From NCBI RefSeq assembly GCF_003058225.1, contig NZ_QBUG01000003.1:310001-374000 (forward strand): DNA of 64,000 bases, given 5' to 3'. The DNA comes from Promicromonospora sp. AC04. Its GTDB lineage: Bacteria > Actinomycetota > Actinomycetes > Actinomycetales > Cellulomonadaceae. A program made the position numbers and the translations under genes. The notes under the pieces are model-generated. The model ran no database searches and had not been told where the DNA came from. It saw only the letters and a list, made by a program, of their open reading frames with translations. The first letter of the stretch is position 1. Every line of letters begins with the position of its first letter. Below are positions 17,768-26,263 of this stretch, piece after piece.

Positions 17768-18712
17768 ATGGTCGCCGAGGTACACCCACACCGCCCCACA
17801 GTGTCGTTCGAGCTGATGCCACCGCGTCGGCCCGACGTGGCGCCCAACTTCTGGGAGACGGCGCAGCGGTTGGTGGCAGCCCGCCCGGACTTCGTGTCCG
17901 TCACGTACGGCGCCGCCGGCGGCGACCGGGCGACGTCGCGCGAGGTGCTCGCCACGCTGCTCAGGGGCACGCCCGTGCTGCCGGTGGCCCACCTGACCTG
18001 CGTGGGTGCGTCCCGCGAGGACGTGTCCGAGGTGATCGACGAGTTCCTCGAGGCCGGCGTGCGGTCCTTCCTCGCCCTGCGCGGCGACCCCCCGCGCGAC
18101 GAGCCGGACTGGCGCCCCGCGGACGACGACGTGCGGTCCAGCATCGACCTGGTCCGGCTGCTGCGGCAGGTGGACGAACGCCGTTGCGCCGCGGACGCCA
18201 GCACCGCCCTGCGGTCCGCCGCCCGCCCGCTGACCATCGCCGTCGCGACGTTCCCGGACGGCAATCCCGGGGCGCGGACCACGCGTGACCAGGAGGTGCG
18301 ACGGCTGCTGGAGAAGCAGGAGGCGGGCGCGAGCTTCGCGATCACCCAGTTCTTCTACCGGGCGGAGTCCTACACCGGGTTCGTGGAGGCGGCCCGCTCG
18401 GCGGGAGTGACCCTACCGATCCTCGCGGGGATCCTGCCCACCACCGAGGCGCGCCGGCTGCGCCGGGTCGAGGCGCTCACGGGCGTGGCCGCGCCCGCCG
18501 AGCTCCTGCGGGACCTCGACCGGCTCGTCGCGCCCGACGGCGCCGTCGACGCCGAGGCCCAGCACGCGCGCGGCATCGAGTACTCCGCGACGCTCGCGCG
18601 CGAGGTGCTCGACGCCGGTGCGCCCGGCGTGCACGTGTACACGTTCAACAAGCACCGCCCGGCCCTGGACCTCCTGGAGCGCGTGGGCCTGGCGGGCCGT
18701 GCGGCGGCCTAG
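17768..18712 (+). CDS. metF: Methylenetetrahydrofolate reductase
   Basis: Reduces 5,10-methylene-THF to 5-methyl-THF, the methyl donor for methionine synthesis; an FAD TIM-barrel. 314 residues with PTVSFELMPPR, DFVSVTYGAAGG, FLALRGDPPR, QFFYRAESY and HVYTFNKHRPAL. ATG 17768 follows GGAG, which overlaps the riboswitch P1 stem. The gene is monocistronic and feedback-regulated by SAM. It also links functionally to the glycine cleavage operon upstream, which makes methylene-THF. Confidence 0.96.
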   Translation: MVAEVHPHRPTVSFELMPPRRPDVAPNFWETAQRLVAARPDFVSVTYGAAGGDRATSREVLATLLRGTPVLPVAHLTCVGASREDVSEVIDEFLEAGVRSFLALRGDPPRDEPDWRPADDDVRSSIDLVRLLRQVDERRCAADASTALRSAARPLTIAVATFPDGNPGARTTRDQEVRRLLEKQEAGASFAITQFFYRAESYTGFVEAARSAGVTLPILAGILPTTEARRLRRVEALTGVAAPAELLRDLDRLVAPDGAVDAEAQHARGIEYSATLAREVLDAGAPGVHVYTFNKHRPALDLLERVGLAGRAAA

Positions 18713-18775
18713 GGACGACGGAACGGGAGCGAGGACGCGCGGCGTCCGGAGACGGTGATCGACGCGTCCCCGACG

Positions 18776-18804
18776 TTGGTCTTCCCCGGATCCGAGCGTA
18801 AGAA
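18776..18804 (+). promoter_or_regulatory. Promoter of the hsp20 gene
   Basis: TTGGTC (18776-18781), 17-base spacer, TAAGAA (18799-18804). This gives a leader of about 85 bases with a CCCTGG/CCAGGG hairpin before the ribosome-binding site. No CIRCE or clear HspR (HAIR) site is visible. Confidence 0.55.
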
Positions 18805-18895
18805 TGGAGGTGTAGCCGGACAACGGCGAGGGCCGTCGTCCAGCGCAGCGGCCCTGGAGGGGCCAGGGTCGCATCGTCGCAGGAGGTGATGCGCG

Positions 18896-19345
18896 ATGGC
18901 TACCTATTGGGACCCGTTCCGGGAGATGGACCGGCTGTTCGGCACGTTCGCCGCCAACGCACGGCAGTCCGGTGGCATGCCGATGGACCTGTTCCGCACG
19001 GGCGACCACTACGTCCTTTCCATGGACCTGCCCGGCGTGGACCCGGGCACCATCGACGTCTCGGTCGAGGACCGGACGCTCACGATCCGCGCCGAGCGCA
19101 CGCAGCGTTCGGACGCCGACGCCCAGTGGCTGGTCCGCGAGCGGCCGACGGGCACGTTCGCACGGCAGCTCACGATGGGCCGCGGGCTGGCGCTCGACAG
19201 CATCTCGGCGTCGTACGCAGACGGCGTGCTCGCGCTGACCATCCCGGTCAGCGAGGACGCCAAGCCGCGCAAGATCGAGGTGGCGCACACCGCGGGCTCG
19301 ACCCAGATCGGCTCGTCCGAGAGCCACCAGACGATCGAGTCCTGA
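18896..19345 (+). CDS. Small heat-shock protein (Hsp20/alpha-crystallin)
   Basis: ATP-independent holdase chaperone, 149 residues. Pattern: N-terminal DPFREMDRLFG, an alpha-crystallin core with HYVLSMDLPGVDPGTIDVSVEDRTL split over short strands, and GVLALTIPVSEDAKPRKIEV near the end. ATG 18896 follows AGGAGGTG. It is monocistronic with a strong hairpin downstream. Expected to be stress-induced. Confidence 0.95.
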   Translation: MATYWDPFREMDRLFGTFAANARQSGGMPMDLFRTGDHYVLSMDLPGVDPGTIDVSVEDRTLTIRAERTQRSDADAQWLVRERPTGTFARQLTMGRGLALDSISASYADGVLALTIPVSEDAKPRKIEVAHTAGSTQIGSSESHQTIES

Positions 19346-19381
19346 CTGCGGCGCGCTGCGGTCCGTGGACCCCGGACACGT

Positions 19382-19418
19382 CAGAGGCTCAGGTCACCCG
19401 GTGTGACCTGAGCCTCTG
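19382..19418 (+). terminator. Perfect 16-bp hairpin after hsp20
   Basis: CAGAGGCTCAGGTCAC (19382-19397) pairs perfectly with GTGACCTGAGCCTCTG (19403-19418) around CCGGT. The CAGGTCAC core is shared with the palindrome at 21657-21696. Likely terminator. Confidence 0.75.
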
Positions 19419-19548
19419 GCGTACCGGGGGGTAGGCATCGCGCGAGGGGTATACCCCGGATGTGATGTACCGGTGGGGTACGGCGTCGGCTGATACTACG
19501 GGTGAATTCGGCCCGTCCCAGCGCGACCGACCTTGTGGAGGCCCTACC

Positions 19549-20769
19549 GTGCACGATCACGACCACAGCTCCGCCGACCACAGTCCTGACAGCCATTCCT
19601 CGCTCGGCCGGCGCGACCTGCTGCGCAGCGCCGTCGTCCTCGGCATCGGTGCCGCGGGCGCGACGATCGCCGCTCCTGCCGTCGCGGCTCCTGCCGTCAC
19701 AGGTCCGGTCGGCGCCGCCCCGGCGCGAGCCGGGGACGCCCCGCCGTCCCTGGCGCCGGACCCCGAGGCGCCGGCCGACGCGCCGCCGGGCGCGCTGGCC
19801 GGGGTCGACGTCGTCACGCCGACCATCGCGAGCTGCAACACCTGGGGCGCCGAGGCCGCCAGGGGCACCATCGACACCGTCTCGACCAACCCGAACAAGA
19901 TCCTGATCCACCACACGGCGTCGGCGAACGTCACCGACTACTCGCAGGCCGCCGGGTACCAGATCGCCCGCGACATCCAGCAGTGGCACTTCGCCAACGG
20001 CTGGGTGGACACCGGTCAGCACCTCACGGTGAGCCGCGGCGGGTACGTGATGGAGGGGCGGCACGGTTCGCTGTCCCGGCTGCAGAACGGCAGCGGCATG
20101 GTGGTGGGCGCGCACGCCCCCGGCCAGAACAGCCAGGCCATCGGGATCGAGAACCAGGGCACCTACACGAGCGCGACGCCGCCGGCGCAGCTCTGGAGCC
20201 GGCTGGTGGAGCTGTGCGCCTACATCTGCGACCAGTACGGGATCGCGCCGACGCAGATCTACGGGCACCGGGACTACACGGCAACGGCCTGCCCGGGCGA
20301 CGTCCTGTACTCGATGCTGCCGCAGCTGCGGTCCGAGGTGGCGGCGGCCCTGGCCGGCACGAGCTGGTCGGTCATCGTCGACAACACCTCGGCGGGCTTC
20401 TCTGCCGGCGGCTCCTGGCTGACGTCGTCGTTCTCGGCCGAGCGCTACGGCGCCAACTACCACTACGCGACGCCGGCCGAGGTCAGCGACCTGGCGACGT
20501 ACTCGGCCACCATCCCGTCCAACGGCTCGTACCGCGTGGAGGCGTGGTTCCCGGGGATCGCCGGCTACAACACGTCGACGCCGTTCATCGTCTACACCGG
20601 GACGGGCTCGTCGACGATCCGCGTGGACCAGTCGACGGGCGGCGGCGCCTGGCTCTCGCTCGGCACCTACGCCATGACGGCGGGCACCCGCAACGTCGTG
20701 GCGGTCAGCCGCTGGACCACGGGCACGGCGTACGTCGTGGCGGACGCGATCCGGCTCACCCGCCTCTGA
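19549..20769 (+). CDS. Tat-exported N-acetylmuramoyl-L-alanine amidase with golvesin-like C-terminal domain
   Basis: Peptidoglycan amidase (amidase_2/PGRP fold), 406 residues. The N-terminus has a twin-arginine signal (LGRRDLLRSAVVLGIG) followed by an Ala/Pro-rich linker. Zinc-site motifs are KILIHHTAS and YGHRDYTATACPGD. The last 125 residues (VDNTSAGFSAGGSW to YVVADAIRL) match golvesin-type binding domains found on secreted hydrolases. GTG 19549 is chosen because GGAGG is 7 bases upstream and the Tat motif then sits at a normal distance. It probably acts outside the membrane on cell-wall stem peptides. Confidence 0.92.
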   Translation: MHDHDHSSADHSPDSHSSLGRRDLLRSAVVLGIGAAGATIAAPAVAAPAVTGPVGAAPARAGDAPPSLAPDPEAPADAPPGALAGVDVVTPTIASCNTWGAEAARGTIDTVSTNPNKILIHHTASANVTDYSQAAGYQIARDIQQWHFANGWVDTGQHLTVSRGGYVMEGRHGSLSRLQNGSGMVVGAHAPGQNSQAIGIENQGTYTSATPPAQLWSRLVELCAYICDQYGIAPTQIYGHRDYTATACPGDVLYSMLPQLRSEVAAALAGTSWSVIVDNTSAGFSAGGSWLTSSFSAERYGANYHYATPAEVSDLATYSATIPSNGSYRVEAWFPGIAGYNTSTPFIVYTGTGSSTIRVDQSTGGGAWLSLGTYAMTAGTRNVVAVSRWTTGTAYVVADAIRLTRL

Positions 20770-20787
20770 CCCCACCTTCGCCGAGAT

Positions 20788-20839
20788 AGAACCAGGGCAA
20801 AGTAGAACCGCGGCGCACGCCCTGGTTCTACTTCGCCCT
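20788..20839. terminator. Two mutually exclusive hairpins after the amidase gene
   Basis: AGAACCAGGGC (20788-20798) pairs perfectly with GCCCTGGTTCT (20819-20829). AGGGCAAAGTAGAACC (20794-20809) pairs with GGTTCTACTTCGCCCT (20824-20839) with one mismatch. The two stems overlap, so only one can form. The element lies between convergent genes and probably ends both transcripts. Confidence 0.65.
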
Positions 20840-20881
20840 GGTCTTCGTGCGGGTGGGTGAGTTGGTGAGGGGGCGGGTGGG

Positions 20882-21541
20882 TCAGTCGTCCGCGCGCTCC
20901 TGGCCGCTCATCGCCTGGATGGACTGCATGACCTGCTCGGTCAGCTCGCGCCGCGCCTGCGCGGGCTTGGTACCGGCCGCGATCTGCCGGGAAGGGTCGA
21001 TCGGCGTACCGAAGTGCAGCTCGACCCGGGCGAACCGCGGCATCTTGCCGATGGGCTTCACCTTGTCCGTGCCGAGCAGCGCCACCGGGACCACGGGGGC
21101 CTTGCCGGTCAGGGCCAGCCATGCGACGCCGGTGTGCCCCTTGTGCAGCTTGCCGTCGCGCGAGCGCGTGCCCTCGGGGTAGATGCCGAACGCGCCGCCG
21201 CGCTGCAGCACCGCCAGGGCGTCCTCCAGGGAGCGCTGCCCGGCGCGCGGGTCGTCCCGCTGCACCGGGATGTCGCCCATCTTGGTGAAGAACCAGCGCG
21301 AGATGCGTCCCTTGATGCCCTTGCCGGTCCAGTACTCGGCCTTGGCGAGGAACGCGACGTGCCGCGGCGCCATGATCGGGATGAGCAGCGAGTCGATGAA
21401 CGACAGGTGGTTGCTCGCCAGGATCACCGCGCCGCGCTTCGGAATGTTCTGCAGGCCAGTGACGCGCGGGCGCAGAAGCACGAGCACGAGGAGCGAGAGG
21501 ATGAGCTTGAGGAACCGGTACGTCACCGGCCTATTGTGCAC
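20882..21541 (-). CDS. 1-acylglycerol-3-phosphate O-acyltransferase (PlsC family)
   Basis: Transfers an acyl chain to lysophosphatidate in phospholipid synthesis at the inner membrane face. 219 residues with a hydrophobic N-terminal helix, the catalytic NHLSFID (H-x4-D, His near 45), YPEGTRSRDG near 118, and VPVALLGTDKV. Start GTG 21541 after GAGGGG. Actinobacteria carry several PlsC paralogues, so the exact acceptor is open. Confidence 0.92.
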   Translation of the reverse strand: MHNRPVTYRFLKLILSLLVLVLLRPRVTGLQNIPKRGAVILASNHLSFIDSLLIPIMAPRHVAFLAKAEYWTGKGIKGRISRWFFTKMGDIPVQRDDPRAGQRSLEDALAVLQRGGAFGIYPEGTRSRDGKLHKGHTGVAWLALTGKAPVVPVALLGTDKVKPIGKMPRFARVELHFGTPIDPSRQIAAGTKPAQARRELTEQVMQSIQAMSGQERADD

Positions 21542-21656
21542 CCCTCAAGCGACCCTGCGGACGGGGTGATACGCGGTGAAAAAGGCTAAAGAGACCTACA
21601 AGAGACTCGGTCCGCACAAGAAGACTTACGCCATCCGCAGGGTGCCCCGGCCACCC

Positions 21657-21696
21657 GTCAGACGTGCAGGTCACCCGGGTGACCTGCACGTCTGAC
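21657..21696. repeat. Perfect 40-bp palindrome
   Basis: GTCAGACGTGCAGGTCACC (21657-21675) and its exact reverse complement (21678-21696) flank CG. It lies between the PlsC-like start and the 3' end of the GH2 gene, so it may terminate the GH2 transcript. It is related in sequence to 2603-2642 and 19382-19418. Confidence 0.8.
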
Positions 21697-21713
21697 AAGC
21701 CGGGCCGCATGGC

Positions 21714-23588
21714 TCAGGACGCCTCGTCGGCGCCCTTCTCGAAGGCGGCGGGGCGCACCTGCACGGCACGGACACGGTCGACGTCGAGCTTCACGCTCCG
21801 GTCGAACCGGTAGATGCCGTTCTCCTCCTGGAACACGTCGGTGAGCTGCGTGTAGCAGTAGCCGAACATCAGGGGGTCGTCGAGGAGCGTGTCGGTGAGC
21901 CCGGCGAACCGGACGTGGAACTCCTCCTCGTCGGCGACGCGCTGGCCGTAGCCCCACGAGTCGGGCGAGCTGCCGGAGGCGCTGGCGGCCGTCTCCGGGT
22001 TCCACCAGATCCCGCCGTACTCGCTGACGAAGTAGGGCTGCCCGTTGTACGGCTGGGAGATCGGCGTGCCGTTGTCCCGCTCGTTCCCGTACGGCTTGCC
22101 GTCGGCCAGGCCGCCGACCAGCTCCGTGAACCTCGCCGGGTCCTGCTCGTACAGGTGCGAGTCCCAGACATCCGTCTCGGGCACACGGTGCGCGTAGCCG
22201 CTGGCGTCCAGCACCGGCCGCGAGGGGTCGGCCACCTTGGTGGCGAGCCACATGCTGCGGGTCACGTCGTCCAGTTGCGTGATGCGGTCGTGCAGGTCCT
22301 GGTGCGTCTCGTTGAGCGGGCACCAGCCGATGATCGACGGGTGGTTGTGGTCCCGCTGCAGCGCCTCCAGCCACTCGGCGACGTACGACGTGGTGGGCCG
22401 CTGGCCGTCGGCCGGCGTGCCGTAGCCGCTCACGCCCCAGTCGCCGAACTCGCCCCACACCAGGTACCCCAGCCGGTCCGCGTGGAACAGGTAGCGCTCC
22501 TCGAAGACCTTCTGGTGCAGGCGGGCGCCGTTGAACCCGGCCGCGAGGCCCAGCTCGATGTCGCGCAGCAGCGCGGCGTCCGACGGCGCCGTCATGAGCG
22601 ACTCCGGCCAGTACCCCTGGTCCAGGACCAGCCGCTGGAACACGTGCTCGCCGTTGATCTTGATCGCCTGCCCGTCGACGGACACCGAGCGCAGGCCCGC
22701 GTACGAGCGCAGGGAGTCGACGACGGCGCCGTCTCCGTCGTGCAGCTCGACGTCGACCCCGTACAGGTGGGGGTCGTCCGGTCCCCAGGTGCGTACGCGC
22801 TCCACCGGGACGACGGCGCGCAGCGCGGGCGCCAGGTCGAGGTCGGCGCGCGCGGTGGCGCGCGCGACCTCGCCGTCGGCGTCCGACACGGTGACGGTCA
22901 CCGTGTGGCCGCGCCGGTTCGCGGAGAGCGGCACCACGACGTCGAACGCCGAGCTCGACAGGTCCGGCGTGATCCGCGGGCGGCGCAGGTGCACGGCGGG
23001 AACGGGCTCGAGCCACACCGTCTGCCAGATCCCCGTGGTGCGCGTGTAGTTGCACTCGAAGTTGGCGTAGCGGTTGGACTGCTTGCCGCGGGCCTGCGGC
23101 CCGTGGCGCGTGTCCCGTGCCCGCACGACGACGGTGACGGTGTCACCGGGGCCGGCGATGCCGTGCAGGTCGGCCGTGAACGGGGTGAACCCGCCGCGGT
23201 GTCGCACGACCTCCGTACCGTCCACCCAGACCGTCGCGTCCTGGTCCACGGCGCCGAAGTGCAGCAGCACGTGCGGTTCGTCGCCGACGGCGGCCCACTC
23301 CGCGGGCACGGTGACCTCGCGGCGGTACCAGACGGCCTCGAGGAAGTCGGTGTTCCCGATCCCGGAGAGCTCCGACTCGGGTGCGAAGGGCACGGTGATC
23401 TGGTCCCGGAGCGGCCGCTCGACGAGACCGCGCTCGAGCCCGGTGTCGCCCTGGTCGATCTCGAACTGCCAGGTTCCGTTGAGGTTGAGCCAGCGGTCCC
23501 GGACCATCTGGGGACGTGGGTACTCGGGGCGCGGTACGGCGGTGGCGATTGGCGCGCCGGCCGGCGAGAAGCGGTCGAGAAAGGTCAT
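21714..23588 (-). CDS. Glycoside hydrolase family 2 (beta-galactosidase/glucuronidase-like)
   Basis: 624 residues in GH2 order: sugar-binding jelly roll (LNLNGTWQFEID, FGAVDQDATVWVDG), Ig-like middle, TIM barrel. The acid/base is in WCPLNETHQD (Glu about 427) and the nucleophile in VSEYGGIWW (Glu about 523). There is no signal peptide, so it acts on imported sugars. ATG 23588 has GGAG 6 bases upstream; ATG 23600 is an alternative. A CAACGTTG operator lies 60 bases upstream, the same motif as before the divergent ABC operon. Exact substrate (glucuronide, galactoside or other) not resolved. Confidence 0.9.
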   Translation of the reverse strand: MTFLDRFSPAGAPIATAVPRPEYPRPQMVRDRWLNLNGTWQFEIDQGDTGLERGLVERPLRDQITVPFAPESELSGIGNTDFLEAVWYRREVTVPAEWAAVGDEPHVLLHFGAVDQDATVWVDGTEVVRHRGGFTPFTADLHGIAGPGDTVTVVVRARDTRHGPQARGKQSNRYANFECNYTRTTGIWQTVWLEPVPAVHLRRPRITPDLSSSAFDVVVPLSANRRGHTVTVTVSDADGEVARATARADLDLAPALRAVVPVERVRTWGPDDPHLYGVDVELHDGDGAVVDSLRSYAGLRSVSVDGQAIKINGEHVFQRLVLDQGYWPESLMTAPSDAALLRDIELGLAAGFNGARLHQKVFEERYLFHADRLGYLVWGEFGDWGVSGYGTPADGQRPTTSYVAEWLEALQRDHNHPSIIGWCPLNETHQDLHDRITQLDDVTRSMWLATKVADPSRPVLDASGYAHRVPETDVWDSHLYEQDPARFTELVGGLADGKPYGNERDNGTPISQPYNGQPYFVSEYGGIWWNPETAASASGSSPDSWGYGQRVADEEEFHVRFAGLTDTLLDDPLMFGYCYTQLTDVFQEENGIYRFDRSVKLDVDRVRAVQVRPAAFEKGADEAS

Positions 23589-23647
23589 CAGCTGCTCCAT
23601 TGCGTCTACGACAGGTGCGCGGCGATTCAACACGGCTTCCGGCGGAA

Positions 23648-23661
23648 ATGCAACGTTGTAT
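23648..23661 (-). promoter_or_regulatory. LacI-type operator before the GH2 gene
   Basis: ATGCAACGTTGTAT is a near-perfect palindrome with the CG centre typical of LacI-family operators. Its CAACGTTG core recurs twice at 24806-24828 before the ABC operon. Confidence 0.7.
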
Positions 23662-23706
23662 CACTCGGGCGCCGTCGGCGGGCCCGCCCAGCGGACGCCG
23701 AGACGG

Positions 23707-24744
23707 CTACGAGCGGCTGCTCTCCCGGACCAGCAGCCGGTGCGGCACGAGCTCGTCGACGGGCTCGACGGCGGGGTTCTCGAGCTGCGCGACGATCCGG
23801 TCCACCGCCGTCTCCGCGATGGCGCGCAGGTCGGGCGCGACGGTGGTCAGCGAGGGATTCGAGAACCGGCCGTCCTCCGTGTTGTCCCAGCCCGTCACGG
23901 CGAGGTCGTCGGGGACGCGCACGCCGTTGCGGCGCAACGTGTACAGCGCGCCCAGTGCGAGCTCGTCGTTGGCGCACACCAGCCCGTCTATCCGGTCGAT
24001 CCGGGCCAGCACCGACTCCACCGCCGCTGCGCCCGCCGGGCGGGAGAACTGGGGGACCTGGAGCACCCAGCGCTCGTCGACGTCGAGGCCCGCAGCGGCG
24101 TGGGCGTCGAGGAAGCCCTGGACGCGCTGTGCGCCGGTCCGGCCCGCGCCGCGGGGCTCGGCGCCGAGGAAGGCGAGCCGGCGCCGTCCGGACTCGAGCA
24201 GGTGCGCCGTGACCTGCGCCGCCGCGTCGACGTTGTCGATGCTCACGTGGTCCGTCCGCCGCTCTCGGGTGGGGTCGGGGTCGGCCCGCTCGCCGAGCAG
24301 CACGAGGGGTACCGAGCCCCTGGCCTCGTCGATCTCGGCCGGAGTCAGCTCCAGCGGGGAGAAGATGATCCCGTCGATCGCCTGGACGTCGAAGCCGCGC
24401 GCCACCTCGAGCTCGGTCTCGCGGGAGGACCGCGTCTCCTCGATGAGCACGCGGTAGCCGCGGGCGCCCCCGGCGTCGATCATCTCGTGGGCCAGCACGG
24501 AGAAGTACGGCGCGTGCACCCAGGGCACCGCAAGGGCGAGCGTGTTGGTGCGGCCCCTGCGCAGCTGGCGGCCGGCGAGGTTGGGCCGGTAGCCCAGGTC
24601 CGCGATCACCGCCTCCACTCGCGCCCGGGTCGCGGCGCCGACCCGGCCCGTTCCGTTGACAACGTTCGAGACCGTCTTCCAGGAGACGCCCGCCGCTGCG
24701 GCGACCTCCTTGATCCCGACCCGTCGGCCAGCTTGCTCGGACAA
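23707..24744 (-). CDS. LacI-family transcriptional regulator
   Basis: 345 residues. The N-terminal HTH (GIKEVAAAAGVSWKTVSNVV, then RARVEAVIADLGYRPNLAGR) is followed by a periplasmic-binding-like sugar domain (IDGIIFSPLELTP, VPLVLLGERADP, DDLAVTGWDN). A TTG start at 24744 is chosen: AAGGA lies 10-12 bases upstream and the HTH then begins at residue 8. It sits between GH2 and the divergent ABC operon and is the obvious ligand of the CAACGTTG operators. Probably a repressor released by the imported sugar. Confidence 0.93.
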   Translation of the reverse strand: MSEQAGRRVGIKEVAAAAGVSWKTVSNVVNGTGRVGAATRARVEAVIADLGYRPNLAGRQLRRGRTNTLALAVPWVHAPYFSVLAHEMIDAGGARGYRVLIEETRSSRETELEVARGFDVQAIDGIIFSPLELTPAEIDEARGSVPLVLLGERADPDPTRERRTDHVSIDNVDAAAQVTAHLLESGRRRLAFLGAEPRGAGRTGAQRVQGFLDAHAAAGLDVDERWVLQVPQFSRPAGAAAVESVLARIDRIDGLVCANDELALGALYTLRRNGVRVPDDLAVTGWDNTEDGRFSNPSLTTVAPDLRAIAETAVDRIVAQLENPAVEPVDELVPHRLLVRESSRS

Positions 24745-24805
24745 ACCTTCACTTCCTTCCGCCCCGCGACCCCTTGACGGGACGCCCGGCCTAGTCCATC
24801 GTGAT

Positions 24806-24828
24806 CCAACGTTGGAGCGCAACGTTGC
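24806..24828 (+). promoter_or_regulatory. Double LacI-type operator before the second sugar ABC operon
   Basis: CCAACGTTGG (24806-24815) and GCAACGTTGC (24819-24828) are both perfect palindromes with centres 13 bases apart. They lie 18 bases before the binding-protein start codon, where a bound repressor would block transcription. Confidence 0.75.
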
Positions 24829-24845
24829 ACCATTGGAGGTCGAAG

Positions 24846-26249
24846 ATGACCGTGTTACGAGGACGCGGTGTCCCGGGGCAAGGAAGCCCCGTGGCCGCGT
24901 CGAGAACCCGCAGCTGGGCGGGCAGCTCTGGGGGCTTGAGCCGCCGCGACCTGCTCCGGGCAGCCCTCGTCGGAGCCGGCGGGGTCGCGCTGGGCGGGAC
25001 GCTCGCCGGTTGCGCCACACCGAGCGCCGCGGGGTCGGGCAAGACGGAGGTCATGATCTGGGACCTGTTCTCGGGCGGTGACGGCGCGCTCATGCAGGAG
25101 ATGGTGGGCGCGGTCGCGGCCGCCAACCCGGACATCGCCGTCGACTCCACGACCCTCGAGTGGGGTGCCCCGTACTACACGAAGCTGGCGATGACGTCGT
25201 CCGGCGGCCGGCCGCCCGAGGCCGCGGTCATGCACGTGTCCCGGCTCGCCGGGTACGCGCCGGGCGGGCTCCTCGAGCCGTTCGACCTCGACGCGCTCGC
25301 CGATCTCGGCGTCACCGAGGCAGACTTCGCTCCGGCGGTCTGGGAGAAGGCCCAGTTCGACGGTCAGCTCTACGCCCTGCCGCTGGACACGCACCCCTAC
25401 ATCATGTTCAACAACCCCGCGATCGTGCAGGAAGCGGGCTTGGCGACGCCGGACGGCAAGCTGGACCTGGACGCCGTGGCGGGGGCCGACCGGTTCCTCG
25501 ACGCCGGGCGGGCGATGGCCGAGGTCACGGGCGAGACCGGGGTGGGCTGGGGCTACCAGCGCGACACGGCCGGGTGCTGGCGCATGTTCTGGGGCCTCTA
25601 CTCCCAGAACGGCGGCGGCTACGAGCTCACGCCGGGCCGCCCCGCCGAGCTCGACGTCGAGGCCGCCACCGAGGTGTTCGAGTTCCTCCAGGCCATGGTC
25701 GACGGCACCGTCGCCGCGAAGAACCAGGACGGCAACGCCGCAAGCGGCCGTTTCATGACGGCCCGCACCGGGACGATGTTCGCGGGCGAGTGGGACCTGC
25801 CGATGTTCCGCGACGCGCTGCCCGACGTCGGGGCCACCCAGTTCCCGGCGATCTTCGACACCCCGGCCAACTACGCCGACTCGCACTCGTTCGTGCTGCC
25901 GCGGCAGGCGTACCCCGACCCCGCGAAGCGCGAGGCGACGTACCGGGTCCTCGCGGGCCTCCTCAAGGAGGGCCTCACCTGGGCCTCGGCCGGGCACATC
26001 CCGGCCTACCAGCCCGTCGTCGAAGAGCCGGCGTACCAGGAGCTCAGCCCGCAGCGTGACTACGCGCCCGCCGCCGAGATCGCCGTCTTCGACCCCGACG
26101 CCTGGTTCACCGGCGGCGGCAGCGACTTCCAGACGCGCATGGGTGACGCCATGACGGACACCCTCGCCGGCAAGGCCCCTGCCCGCACCGCCGTGACCCG
26201 GATGCTGAGCGAGATGGACCGGTTCCTCTCCCAGCCCAACCCCGCCTGA
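24846..26249 (+). CDS. Sugar ABC transporter solute-binding protein (Tat-type lipoprotein)
   Basis: 467 residues. The N-terminus combines a twin-arginine motif (LSRRDLLRAALVGAGG) with a lipobox (LAGC), indicating Tat export and lipidation. The mature part begins VMIWDLFSGGDGALMQEMV, the family-1 sugar-binding pattern. ATG 24846 follows GGAGGT. First gene of a three-gene uptake operon under the LacI sites, with GH2 as the likely downstream enzyme. Confidence 0.92.
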   Translation: MTVLRGRGVPGQGSPVAASRTRSWAGSSGGLSRRDLLRAALVGAGGVALGGTLAGCATPSAAGSGKTEVMIWDLFSGGDGALMQEMVGAVAAANPDIAVDSTTLEWGAPYYTKLAMTSSGGRPPEAAVMHVSRLAGYAPGGLLEPFDLDALADLGVTEADFAPAVWEKAQFDGQLYALPLDTHPYIMFNNPAIVQEAGLATPDGKLDLDAVAGADRFLDAGRAMAEVTGETGVGWGYQRDTAGCWRMFWGLYSQNGGGYELTPGRPAELDVEAATEVFEFLQAMVDGTVAAKNQDGNAASGRFMTARTGTMFAGEWDLPMFRDALPDVGATQFPAIFDTPANYADSHSFVLPRQAYPDPAKREATYRVLAGLLKEGLTWASAGHIPAYQPVVEEPAYQELSPQRDYAPAAEIAVFDPDAWFTGGGSDFQTRMGDAMTDTLAGKAPARTAVTRMLSEMDRFLSQPNPA

Positions 26250-26263
26250 CCGAGAGGACGACG

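Noticed and set aside
18805-18895. RNA thermometer in the hsp20 leader
   Set aside because: There is a hairpin (CCCTGG/CCAGGG), but it does not pair with the ribosome-binding site, and no fourU or ROSE element is visible.
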